This document shows positions 42,843 through 51,878 of a DNA stretch of 64,000 bases, in pieces. How positions within the stretch are numbered: the stretch's first letter is position 1; each line of letters opens with the position of its first letter. A program made the position numbers and the translations under genes. The stretch is taken from the NCBI GenBank assembly GCA_905214465.1, contig CAJMMD010000001.1:62001-126000 (forward strand), written 5' to 3'. The notes under the pieces were generated by a model. The model had not been told where the DNA came from. It ran no database searches and was given only the letters and a program-made list of their open reading frames with translations. This DNA is from an uncultured bacterium (GTDB lineage: Bacteria; Actinomycetota; Coriobacteriia; Coriobacteriales; Coriobacteriaceae).

Positions 42843-43792
42843 GGATATTCCTTTCCAAACATGCGATCGACTTCGAGCTGAATTCGCTCATCGTCGATTG
42901 CCGCCAAAGATAGCGCAAGCGAAATGTCGTCGACACGGGAGGAGCCGGCAAACACGGGTGCATAGCGCCACACTTGAATCATCGCCGTTTCGTTATCCGG
43001 CAACTCCCCGTCTGCGACTTCGAGGTCGCTCAGTTGACGCCATGCACTTCTTAAGACGGCCTTTTGTTCCATGCCCGGTGCAGCGAGCATCGAACGCGCG
43101 GCGAGCGCCGTCTCCCCGGCGTCAACAAGATAGTCGATCTGCGGCGTCTTCCTTGCAAAAAAGACCTTCGAGACAGGCGAGGAGAGCTCTGCCATGTGCT
43201 CGCTGAGCAAAAGATCAACGGCAACAGGGAACACGACGACACGTCGCTCGCAACGCTCGCGCCTCGCGAGTCCCCTGTCAACAAGCTCGGTTATGGCCTC
43301 ACTCGCGCGGCTTGCCGAGATCCCAAGCGCACGACAAAGGTCATGGGGGCGATATGGCTCCTGGGCTGCTCCCCAGATTGCGGCAGCCTGTGCGTTGGGT
43401 GACATCTTGGTCGCGTGATTGCGAAACCGGGCACCGCCCCTCTCCGTGCAGGCCGTGCCCATAAATGGAAGAAAAGCCTGTCTGCCGGGGCAAACAAACG
43501 GAATCCCTTGTGCGACCAATGCTTTGCGCTGACGTGCATCGGCATCAGGAAACGAAACGACAACAGGAGTCTCCGCACGCAAGGCTAGCTGACTATAGAC
43601 CCTCTTAGCCTCGGGAAGCCCGACGCCAGTAGGCAAACTTGCAAGCAAAAACGAAAAACCGTTTGCGTCAACAGCGCGGACTTCAATCGCCCGCAGATGC
43701 AGCGGCAAGCGTGCGGATCCAGGCCAAGTTTTGGTCTTGGCGGAGAGGCCTAGTGCTTCTTGTAAGTAGATTAACGCTTCGTTCATTTCCAT
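42824..43792 (-). CDS. Winged-helix protein partnered with the AbiEii-like gene (probable antitoxin)
   Basis: A 322-residue protein that I do not recognise as a whole. A winged-helix DNA-binding segment is visible in the middle (PYRPHDLCRALGISASRASE and AITELVDRGLARRERCERR), and the flanking parts have no known motif. The start is unsure: ATG 43792 or 43786 lie in an AT-rich stretch without a clear ribosome binding site, and the frame is open to 43831. Overlap with the nucleotidyltransferase gene and the winged helix match the AbiEi-type antitoxin role, namely repressing the operon and neutralising the toxin. That role is inferred. Confidence 0.68.
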   Translation of the reverse strand: MEMNEALIYLQEALGLSAKTKTWPGSARLPLHLRAIEVRAVDANGFSFLLASLPTGVGLPEAKRVYSQLALRAETPVVVSFPDADARQRKALVAQGIPFVCPGRQAFLPFMGTACTERGGARFRNHATKMSPNAQAAAIWGAAQEPYRPHDLCRALGISASRASEAITELVDRGLARRERCERRVVVFPVAVDLLLSEHMAELSSPVSKVFFARKTPQIDYLVDAGETALAARSMLAAPGMEQKAVLRSAWRQLSDLEVADGELPDNETAMIQVWRYAPVFAGSSRVDDISLALSLAAIDDERIQLEVDRMFGKEYPWQEAL

Positions 43793-43880
43793 TGTTTTCG
43801 TTCGATTCCAGTTTGTATTGGAATTATACATAATTTTCGGAATTAAAGAGATACCGTTCGTGCCTAAGCCTACATTTGAG

Positions 43881-44126
43881 TTTTCAAAATGTCCCGGATC
43901 GGCGGGGCGATTCGGGATACAATGTCAATAGGAAACGACGCACCCCGCGTAAGTGTACGAGAGCGCGGGCGACCTAGTTTTCAGTTTTTGTTAAATGCCC
44001 GGGATCCGACCCCCGGGCATTCTTATTTGCGCTTGCGGCGCAAATGCCGTCCACCGTCCGCACCGCGCGTGCGCCTACGGACCTTAAACCGAACCTCATA
44101 CGAGTCAAGAAACGCGATGACGAACG
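43881..44126. repeat. Duplicated cassette, copy 1
   Basis: About 246 bases repeated with few differences at 44361-44607. On the plus strand it begins with hairpin TCCCGGATCG/CGATTCGGGA (43892-43917), then TACAAT (43918-43923, possible minus-10), then hairpin CCCGCG/CGCGGG and a 10-bp hairpin AATGCCCGGG/CCCGGGCATT (43994-44021). The minus strand carries the 3' part of a small ORF whose stop is just beside the last hairpin. Confidence 0.85.
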
Positions 44127-44172
44127 AGCCCACCGCCGCGAGGGCGGCGAGCGCGTTAAGGAATTTCAGCAT
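44023..44172 (-). CDS. 49-residue basic membrane peptide (candidate type I toxin)
   Basis: The peptide starts MLKFLNALAALAAVGSFVIA with one hydrophobic helix and continues into a strongly basic tail (DSYEVRFKVRRRTRG, ending HLRRKRK). A strong ribosome binding site GGAGGT precedes ATG 44172, which supports expression. Size, single helix and charged C terminus resemble type I toxin or holin-like peptides. The opposite strand holds a possible minus-10 box (43918-43923), so an RNA overlapping the mRNA 3' end is plausible, as in TxpA/RatA-type systems. A second copy nearby has lost its start. No homologue can be named from memory. Confidence 0.62.
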   Translation of the reverse strand: MLKFLNALAALAAVGSFVIAFLDSYEVRFKVRRRTRGADGGRHLRRKRK

Positions 44173-44360
44173 ATGGTGACCTCCGATCGAGTCGTCGGCC
44201 GCCCGCGCACGGGATGCGTCGCAAGGATATTTTACTGCGAGTGCATGCACCCACAGCTGCTAAAAGCAATAATTGCAAACATTTGTTCGATAGTTACACA
44301 CACGGTTTCTCGTCCGGCGGAGCTTGGCCGCATTGTCCGGGTTTGCCCGACGTGTTTACG

Positions 44361-44607
44361 TTTTCAGAATAGCCCGGATCGGCGGGGCGATTCGGGATAC
44401 AATAGCTACAGGAAACGACGCACCCCGCGTAAGTACTTAGGAGCGCGGGCGACCAGTTTCCGACGTTGTTAAATGCCCGGGATCCGACCCCCGGGCATTC
44501 TTATTTGCGCTTGTTGCGGCGCAAATGCCTTCTACCGTCCGCACCGCGCGTGCGCCTACGGACCTTAATCCGAACCTCATACGAGTCAAGAAACGCGATG
44601 ACGAACG
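44361..44607. repeat. Duplicated cassette, copy 2
   Basis: Second copy of the 43881-44126 cassette, conserved through all three hairpins, the TACAAT box (about 44398-44403) and the coding part, then breaking off abruptly after GACGAACG at about 44607. Confidence 0.85.
44501..44607 (-). pseudogene. Truncated copy of the small membrane peptide gene
   Basis: The minus strand still reads FVIAFLDSYEVRIKVRRRTR and on to HLRRNKRK and a stop at 44501, almost the same as the intact copy. Upstream of the FVIA codons the sequence is unrelated, with no start codon, hydrophobic N terminus or ribosome binding site. The 5' half was therefore lost or never copied. Confidence 0.7.
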
Positions 44608-44645
44608 TACCCGCATCGGACGGTGGAGGCTGGCTGCGTTATCCC

Positions 44646-44683
44646 AAAAAAACGGGGCTGACTCCAGTGCGGAGTCTGCCCCG
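44646..44683 (-). terminator. Intrinsic terminator of the pilin operon
   Basis: Stem CGGGGC-GACTCC / GGAGTC-GCCCCG (44653-44683, one mismatched position) followed by seven T on the minus strand. It separates the pilins from the cassettes and the sortase. Confidence 0.92.
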
Positions 44684-44783
44684 AAAAGAGAATGGCAAAG
44701 CAAGAACGTGGATGGACGAGAAAAGTGTCCGCAAGTCTCATGGCCATCACATCCCACCTGCCAAAGGGATGGGTGAGCGAGCG

Positions 44784-46616
44784 TTACTCCTGCTCGGACT
44801 CCTCAGCCTGCTTACGGCTGCGGATGAGGTGCGCCACACCGATGCACAGCACCGCGCCACCAGCGATCCAAGTGAAGGTCACACCGTTAAGACCGGTCAG
44901 CGGGAGGCCCACGGACTTGGTGTTGCCGATGTTGATGGTGACCTCGCCGGCAGCGGCGTTGGTGCCGGTGCCATCTTGACCATGAAGAACATTGTCGCCG
45001 GCCTTGCCGTCAAGCGTGCCGAAGGCGATGTCGGTGCGGACCTTGTCGGCCGCGGAAACCTCCGCCTTAAGATCCTTCACCTTCATGGTCGCATCGTCAT
45101 ACGTCGGGGTAATGGTGAAGGTGAAGGGGTTGGCCTTGGTGTAGGGGCCGTCGGGGGTCTGGACCTCAGTCACCCTGTAGGAGCCGGCATCGAGGCCGGA
45201 GACGGGGATCTTGCCGTCTTTGTCGGACGTGAACTTCACGTAGCCAGGCAGGTCGTTGTCGTCGGCAACGGTCACGAGCTGGCCCGCGACGACGCCCGCG
45301 GTGGGGTCGTCCTTCGAGGCGATATACTGGTCTTGAGTGTTCGCATCAGCGGACTGGATGGTGAAGACGGCGCCCGCAAGGCCCTTCTCGGTGCCCTGAT
45401 CGACCTTGTTGAGGTTGAGCTTGAAGGCGAAGTCGGCGACGGTGTCCTCGATCGTCTCGCCTGTGTCATTGCCATACGGGTTGTTAGAGTACTCAAGCTT
45501 AACGGTGTTGGGGTTGCCACCCACGGTGTGCTCTGTGGTGTTGTTGCCGATAACAGCGTTCTTGTTAAGCTTGGCTTTGTAGAAGACAACGATCTCGGTG
45601 TTCTCATCAATGCTGAGGGTGCCAGTACCGTCAGCAATGGCAGACTTCAAACCCTTGTTACCGTTGTTGTCAACAGGAAAGTCAACGGTAAGTTTCTGAT
45701 TCTGGAAGCTAACCGAATAGGAAGTCGAGCTAATCTTAGTGTAGGTGTTGTTGTTCAGGGCGTACACCTCGACTGAGTTATCGACATAATCCAGACCCGT
45801 CGAAAGATTATCGGTGAATTTGTAAGCATACGCGTCAAAGGTGGCGTAGTTGCTGGCAATCTTGCCGGTGAGCTTGTAGTTCACCTCCTGGCCGATCTGG
45901 GAGTCAGCAACGTCTTTCCATGCTTGTGAGCTCTTGATATCCGTCGCCTTCGCAGCGTCAGCATCATCGAGGATCTTCTTCTCGACCGTGGGGACGCTCT
46001 TCTTAGGCTTAATGGTTGTTGCGCTGGTGCCGTCAATCACAGCATACACAGGAGCCGTAAATGCGTCGGTAGACTTTCCGTCAGGCTCACCAGACGTATT
46101 GGTGAGGAACAGCCAGTAACCAGCAGAGAGATCAGTAAGCTGGGCACTGTTTTCCGACGTTTTCTTCCAAGTAAGCGTAGTGTTCTTTTCAAGATTGGCA
46201 GCAATCAGACTCAGTACATTATCGTTTTTGACTTGCTCGGACGTCCCCGAGACGTGGGCATTTGCACTCAGATAGTCGGCTGCATCCTGAGCGTTCGTGC
46301 TGCTGTAATCGCTTTTTATAGTTCGAATTGCATTAACAACAGCCTGCTGGATCGCTTGCTGCTCAGTCGTATCGGCGCCGGCCCACTCGATGCCGCTCAC
46401 CGTCGTGGTTCCGTTAGTCGTAGTCACCTTAGCCTTGAAGATCTGAATGCCCTTGTAGGTAGACGACTTGGCGTAATCGGAATCACTGAACGTCACAGTT
46501 GAGCCGCCCTCAGCAGCAAACGCCATGGTCACCGGGGCCATGACTCCGCCGAAGCTCAGCGCTGCTGTGAGGCCGGCGGTTACTGCCAGGCGTGCGATGT
46601 TCTTGCTCATGCTCAT
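44784..46616 (-). CDS. LPxTG-type major pilin subunit
   Basis: A secreted, sortase-linked pilin of 610 residues. It has a signal peptide (MSMSKNIARLAVTAGLTAAL to AFA), an N-terminal domain, a pilin-lysine-like segment (TTIKPKKSVPTVEKKILDD), a SpaA/Cna-B type domain with an E-box-like stretch (SYRVTEVQTPDGPY), and a C-terminal sorting signal LPLTG followed by a membrane helix and a positively charged tail. The start at 46616 follows GAGGAA; upstream in-frame ATGs lack ribosome sites. Last gene of the pilin operon, ending at a strong terminator. Its N-terminal domain and KPK segment resemble the upstream pilin, so both are paralogues. GC is low for the region. Confidence 0.9.
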   Translation of the reverse strand: MSMSKNIARLAVTAGLTAALSFGGVMAPVTMAFAAEGGSTVTFSDSDYAKSSTYKGIQIFKAKVTTTNGTTTVSGIEWAGADTTEQQAIQQAVVNAIRTIKSDYSSTNAQDAADYLSANAHVSGTSEQVKNDNVLSLIAANLEKNTTLTWKKTSENSAQLTDLSAGYWLFLTNTSGEPDGKSTDAFTAPVYAVIDGTSATTIKPKKSVPTVEKKILDDADAAKATDIKSSQAWKDVADSQIGQEVNYKLTGKIASNYATFDAYAYKFTDNLSTGLDYVDNSVEVYALNNNTYTKISSTSYSVSFQNQKLTVDFPVDNNGNKGLKSAIADGTGTLSIDENTEIVVFYKAKLNKNAVIGNNTTEHTVGGNPNTVKLEYSNNPYGNDTGETIEDTVADFAFKLNLNKVDQGTEKGLAGAVFTIQSADANTQDQYIASKDDPTAGVVAGQLVTVADDNDLPGYVKFTSDKDGKIPVSGLDAGSYRVTEVQTPDGPYTKANPFTFTITPTYDDATMKVKDLKAEVSAADKVRTDIAFGTLDGKAGDNVLHGQDGTGTNAAAGEVTINIGNTKSVGLPLTGLNGVTFTWIAGGAVLCIGVAHLIRSRKQAEESEQE

Positions 46617-46679
46617 CTTCTTTTCCTCTGCTTTCTGCTTGATTCCCATTTGATCGGTCATCATCTGTCTGTGTCTTAG

Positions 46680-46710
46680 CATCTACTTCGCTACGTCTCG
46701 CCCCGCTCTC
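46680..46710 (-). other. Hairpin between the two pilin genes
   Basis: GCCCC/GGGGC stem in the 108-base gap, without a following T run. It could slow or process the transcript between the two pilins. Confidence 0.4.
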
Positions 46711-46724
46711 TGTGGGGCTGCCAG

Positions 46725-48395
46725 CTACTCTTTATGACTGCCACCTCCCCGCTTGACCAGGAGCGCGACCACGATGAGCGCGGCTCCCGCGACCGCTGCG
46801 GCGGCCGCGGCGTACATTGCCATATCGCCAGTCGAGGGCATAAAGCCTCCGGTGGTAATGCTAGGGGGTGTGACGGTGGGCGTGTTGATGAGCGACGCCT
46901 CCAGGCTGCCCGTCGACCCGTCCGCGCTGTCGGCGCGCAGGGGCGACTCGGCCGTGATGGTGAGTTTGGGCTTGGCGGCGGCCACCTGGTCGACGTCCAG
47001 GCCCTCGGCCTTGACCGTCACGCAGCGCGTGCCCTCAAAGGCGGTGTAGCCCTTGGGCGCCTTGAGCTCGCGGACCTCCAGCTTGCCCGAGTCCACGCCC
47101 GAGACGGTCACGCGGCCGTCCTCGCCCGTGGTGACGGTGACCTTGCCTTGCGCATCCCACGTGCCGTCGGCCGCAAGCGTGCGACCGCGGTCGTCGGCGA
47201 TGCTCAGGACCGCCCCGGGCAGTGGCTTGTCGCCGTCGCTGCCGCGCTTGGTGAGTGCGAGATCCCAGGTGTAGGCGCACGCGTCGTCGCTCGGCGTGCG
47301 GGTGAAGCCGGCGTCGCCGGACTGGTCGGCAAGAGGAGAGCGCGGGTAGCGCAGGTAAACCTCGTTGGGGTTGCCCTTCGCGATGCCGTGGTTGCACGCG
47401 CTGTTGAGCGGCGCGTTGTACACGGCGATCACGCGGGCGCCCGCGGTAAAGGCGTCGGCCCCGCCGAGCGCGGCGACCAGGTCGCCGGTGCGCACGGTGA
47501 AGGTCTTGCCGTCGGCCGCTACCTTGGTGGCGCACTGGGCCGTGATGTCGGTCCAGCCCTTCGCGGGCTCGGTGCCGACGCGGCCGTCCTTACCGGTCGA
47601 GACGGCGTCGAAGCCGCCGTCCGCGCCCGCCGCCACGTATACGCGCATGCTCGCGGCCACCTTGGAGGGGTCGAGCCCCGCGCTCATGGTGTCGACGAAC
47701 TGCACCGCGTAGGTGTCGTAGGCGGCAAGACCCGCGGGAATCGTGGCCGAGAGGCGCCAGTACAGGTCGTCGCCGACCGTGGCGTCGGCGGCCTTGCCCC
47801 AGGCGGCGGTGCTGTCCTCCAGCACATGCTTGGCCACCTTGGGAGTGGCGGCCTTGGGCTTGACGGTGACGGCGCTGCCGCCGACCAGAACCATGACCGG
47901 CGCGGTGCCGGCCTCGTTCTGGGAGATGGCGTCGTCGTCGGCGACGATGAGCCAGTAGCCACAGGGCAGCTCGGCCGCCGTGCCCGCGTTGAGGGCCACG
48001 GACACGGCGCCAGAGCTCCGGAGGGAACGAGCGAGCTGTGCGCTCAGCGCGCTCGTAAGGTGGGAATCGGTGTTGAGCCGCTCGGCAGCTTCCTGCGCGG
48101 TGGTCTGGGAATTGGGCATACCAGCGCTATGCAGCACAGGCAGCACGGCGTCGCGCACGGCGTCGCTTGCCCAGACAAGGTCGGTGGCGATTTTGGCATC
48201 GTTGTCGTCATCGATGACGTTGGCGCTAAAGATCTGGTAGGCGTTGTAGCTGCGCGCCACGGTACCGCCCACCGTGATGGATCCGGTCGTACTCGGCGCG
48301 GCCTGCGCGGATGCGGGGAACACAACCGCGCAGATGCCGATCAGGAGGGCAAGCAGCGCAAACAAGATCGGGAAGGAGCAAACTTTCTTATTCAC
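46725..48395 (-). CDS. Second pilin with a non-canonical MPSTG sorting signal
   Basis: A 556-residue surface pilin. Signal peptide VNKKVCSFPILFALLALLIG to AQA; N-terminal domain with GYWLIVADDD and VTVKPKAATPKVAKHVLED, parallel to GYWLFLTN and IKPKK in the major pilin; a Cna-B-like domain with KLEVRELKAPKGYTAFEG; sorting signal FMPSTGD followed by an Ala/Val-rich helix and KRGGGSHKE. Methionine replaces the usual leucine, so it may be used by a different sortase or as a terminal/anchor subunit. The start is GTG 48395 with GGAGGTGAGC upstream; it overlaps the adhesin gene end by eight bases. Higher GC than the two flanking surface genes. Confidence 0.88.
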   Translation of the reverse strand: MNKKVCSFPILFALLALLIGICAVVFPASAQAAPSTTGSITVGGTVARSYNAYQIFSANVIDDDNDAKIATDLVWASDAVRDAVLPVLHSAGMPNSQTTAQEAAERLNTDSHLTSALSAQLARSLRSSGAVSVALNAGTAAELPCGYWLIVADDDAISQNEAGTAPVMVLVGGSAVTVKPKAATPKVAKHVLEDSTAAWGKAADATVGDDLYWRLSATIPAGLAAYDTYAVQFVDTMSAGLDPSKVAASMRVYVAAGADGGFDAVSTGKDGRVGTEPAKGWTDITAQCATKVAADGKTFTVRTGDLVAALGGADAFTAGARVIAVYNAPLNSACNHGIAKGNPNEVYLRYPRSPLADQSGDAGFTRTPSDDACAYTWDLALTKRGSDGDKPLPGAVLSIADDRGRTLAADGTWDAQGKVTVTTGEDGRVTVSGVDSGKLEVRELKAPKGYTAFEGTRCVTVKAEGLDVDQVAAAKPKLTITAESPLRADSADGSTGSLEASLINTPTVTPPSITTGGFMPSTGDMAMYAAAAAAVAGAALIVVALLVKRGGGSHKE

Positions 48396-51300
48396 GACGC
48401 TCACCTCCCTTCGCGCTCGCCTTGCGACGAACGTGCATCCAGGCCGCAGCGACGCAAAGCATCGCCGCGCCGGCAAGGTACGTCAGAGTGACGCCCGACA
48501 TACCAGAAAGGGGCAAAGAGGTGGAGTAGGTGTTGATGAAGGTGGGGATGGAGGTCGGCTTAGAAGTATCGGATCCGTCGTTGTATTTCACCGGAGTTTG
48601 AACGGCTTCGTCGATGGGGTTGCCGTCAGCGTCCTTGGTCTGGGTGTAGGTCACATTCGTGGCAGCGATCGTGCCATCTTTCTGATCCGTCATCGTTACG
48701 TCAAGCTTATAGACCGACTGATCGAACTTGTAATGCGAGAAAATCGAACTTTCATTCTTCTCGCACACGTAGTACGTAAAGGTCTTGGAAGCGCCACGGC
48801 CCGTAGGATCACCGGCAGTGAAGGGATTCTTCGTGATATCAGAGAGCGAGTACTTAATCCCCTCACCAGACGCATTTAAGAACGAAAGCGTCTGGGACTT
48901 GTCGCCATCGACCCAAGTCTTAACCGTCTGAGCGTTGTTGAAGTCCGGGTTATTCGCAAACTCGAGCGTAAACTCCTTCATCTCGCCACCCTTAACGACC
49001 TTAGTCGCCTTAGGAGTCCAGGAGCCGCTGGAGGTGTACGGAGTGTACTTGTTGGTGAAGGTCTTTTCCGCGTTGGAGTCGATAATCGAATAATAGCCTT
49101 CGCCGTCTCTTTCCATAATGCCCAGCGCTTTTGTTGAACCTCCGGAGCGCCTGGTCGCACTCACGCTTGTAATCGTATAGTTATGGACGTAAAGCGGAAC
49201 GTTCTGACTTGAATCATCCTTCTTCGGCACATTCATGAGCAAAGTTTCGTTGTCCGTGAGCTGCACCTCGATCTCGTACACAGTGTGGTCGTACTCAATG
49301 TCAGAGTCTCCACCGGTCTGTTCGACCAAGTAGTATGTAATCTTGTTAGCCACAACAGTCTTATCTACGAACTGTTCACCAAGGTCAAACGTGATGTTAC
49401 CTTCAGCGTCATTCTTGGCAGACCCGACTAAGGTGCAGTCACCATCGCTGAAAGAGTCATTTTTCCAAGAAGGCGCCGTCGCAGTATCCGAATCCTTGCG
49501 ATAAACCGCGAAAGAAAACTGATCTTTTGTGAGCATTTCTTCTTTTTCGGTTTGCTTATTTTTCAGCGCCTTTGACGCCTTTAGCTTAAGGCTTGGGTAG
49601 ACGTACGTATCCGCAGGCACGCCTAGGTACAGGTCGCCGTTCGACATGATGCCGCCGCCATGGTCCCAGGAATAGTTGCCCGTGATGAAGGTTGTAGCAG
49701 CCGCCTGTGCATTATTTGCTTCAGCGTCGCCAACATGAACATCCGAAGTCAATCCGATACTCCGATAAATCTGCACGCCGCCATCGGCAGGAATTTTTAT
49801 AGCTTCTTTGAGCTCTTTGCTTCCCGAATACTTGGCGTCTCCGCCGCCGAGCATCTTGCCGATTATTGCCGCAAGCGGTTCCTTATGGCCATCCTTTGCC
49901 GCAAGGAAGAAATCGGCATGGCCGTTCTCGCGGAACTTCTCCGAGTTGTATGCATCTTGATCTTGATTCTTTTCGCTACCGCCACTTGAAAGATGGGGCT
50001 TGCCTTCATTACCACTGTTAGTTGCCGGATCGTAACCGTTGGCATTGTGCTCATCGCCAGCAGCATTGTGCTCAACGCCAGCAGATATATTGCCAAAGAT
50101 TGCAGTGCCGTCAGTGTTCGTCACCAGCGTCTTGCCCGTCGGGCAGACTGCAACGCCACCACCATAGCCACCGGCGGTATTGCTGCTAATGTACGAGTTG
50201 TATACAAATAATCTACCAGCAGTATATTCCTTACCCGCATTCGAGTTTCCCTGGACAAAGATGCCGCCGCCGCCCCAGTCAAAGCGAGACATGCAATGGT
50301 TATTCGTAATGTAGACCTTGCTGCTCGTAGTTCCGTTAATCATCGCGTCAACCATCTGGCCCACACGAATGCCGGCACCCTCGGATCGGTTGCTCACATT
50401 AGAGGCAATAATTCCTCCCGTGATATTCAGCCACGCCATTCCAGAACGAGAAGACTCCTCATTTCGATCCACATCGGTAACGTAAACGCCGCCACCGGCT
50501 TCCTCGGAATAGTTGCCAGTAATCTGGCCGCCGGAAATGGTGACATGGGCGCCGTTATTGGCAGCAAGCCCAGCACCGCCATGGTCACCCCAGCCATCGT
50601 GGCCGCAGAACTTAGCCATTCTATTATTCGTGATATAGCCATCAGAAACGGTCACGATGCCGCCCTCGGCCATAATGCCGCCACCGAGTCCCGCGCCGAG
50701 TGTGCTATTACCGGAGATTATGCCATTAGTTATGGCAACCTCGGAATAACGGGCATACACACCACCGCCCCTATTAGCGCTGTTGCCGGCAATGACGCCG
50801 CCAGTCAGTTTAAGGGTCGAGACGTCGCCTTTCTCGTTGGATACCATAATGCCCGCGCCGTCACCCGAGCCGGAAGCGCCGCAAACGTATCCGCCGCTCA
50901 TATTGACGGCAGAGCCGTTCTCGGCATAGATGAGGTTGCCGACGTTGCAGTCCTTTTTCTGCGTAATAGCGCCACTTTCGAGGTTAAACGTGCCATGTTG
51001 GTAAACGTTAATGAGCCTCATCTTGGAGTTCTTGGTGACTCCAACAATTGCACCCTTAATAGTCGCCTTGTACTCTTTGATCTTCTCAGTGGTACCTACA
51101 CCACTTGCAGCCGATTCGGTTACGTAATAGGTAAGATCTTCCGGAACTTCATTACCGTCATAAGACATTATTGCCGTCTTGCCATAATTTTCAGGTGTCA
51201 GGTGCTCGTCCTTATCTTGCAGCTGCTGGCCGTCGGCAACTTTCTCCGGTACTTTCCCGGAATCCATGACCGTAAGCGTCGCATAATCTGCAACATCGAA

Positions 51301-51878
51301 CAACGGACTGGCACTACTATCGTGCTTAATCTTGAAGCCATTTAAGTCCAAGGTGATCTTGGTGTTTGCCCCTTCAAGCCGAATCTCATCGTCGCACTCA
51401 ATATCGGCAGTTAGCTTAAAAGTAGCAGCACCGTTTCCATCGCGTAGATCCTTGTTAAGGAGCTTTGACTTCAGATCTGTCCCGCTGCTAATTTCATGAG
51501 TCGGTTCATTCTCTGCAGCAAGTGAGATTGCGCCCTCGCCGTTAGCACCGTCATCCGCACCCTTGGCTTCCGCACCATCAGCAGCCGAGTCTGCGTCGAC
51601 GGTATCCTCGCTCGCGTCATCCTCGGCATCATCACTATTCTGGTTTTCGGCATCCCCGTTAGTAGTGTTTTCTACATCAGTAGACTCACTTGAAGAACCC
51701 CCCCCATCACAGTTTCCTCGGTAGGAGCTGCCTGGGCATCGTTGGCAATGGCCTGCGAGATCGGGGGCATGACGAGCGACAGTACCAGGCTCAAAACGGA
51801 GGCTCCGCACAAAACGCCTGCCAGTACACGGCGCGTCGCTTTTTTACTCTGCTTAGATTTGTCTGAATTCGCTTTCAT
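48388..51878 (-). CDS. Pilus-tip-like adhesin, frameshifted at a G8 tract
   Basis: Large LPxTG-type surface protein of the pilus operon. Translation starts at ATG 51878 after GGGGAGGAG with a signal peptide (RRVLAGVLCGASVLSLVLSL to SQA), but after about residue 55 the frame runs into eight G (minus strand; 51708-51715) and stops soon after at 51672. The rest, open from there to 48388, is one base out of frame. Adding one G (or removing two) would give about 1,163 residues. Downstream the protein has an acidic Asp/Glu-rich stretch, a right-handed beta-helix with Gly-rich turns (GGVIAGNSANRGGGVYARYS and similar), FctA/Cna-B-like stalk domains and the signal LPLSG plus membrane helix. OFF state, error or pseudogene cannot be told apart here. 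Confidence 0.88.
51708..51715 (-). repeat. Homopolymer G8 tract in the adhesin gene
   Basis: Eight consecutive C on the plus strand (G on the coding strand) lie precisely where the reading frame of the adhesin is lost. Such tracts change length by slipped-strand mispairing. Confidence 0.9.

Noticed and set aside
44437..44757. 106-codon minus-strand frame over the second cassette
   Set aside because: It crosses the pilin operon terminator and is in a different frame from the conserved peptide remnant; no start signal.
46734..48491. 585-codon plus-strand frame across the MPSTG pilin
   Set aside because: It is Arg/Gly-rich antisense; the minus strand has signal peptide, Cna-B domain and sorting signal.
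48388..51810. 1,140-codon adhesin frame taken as starting at 51810
   Set aside because: The first residues of that frame are an out-of-frame reading of the signal-peptide region; the true start is ATG 51878 with a frameshift at the G tract.
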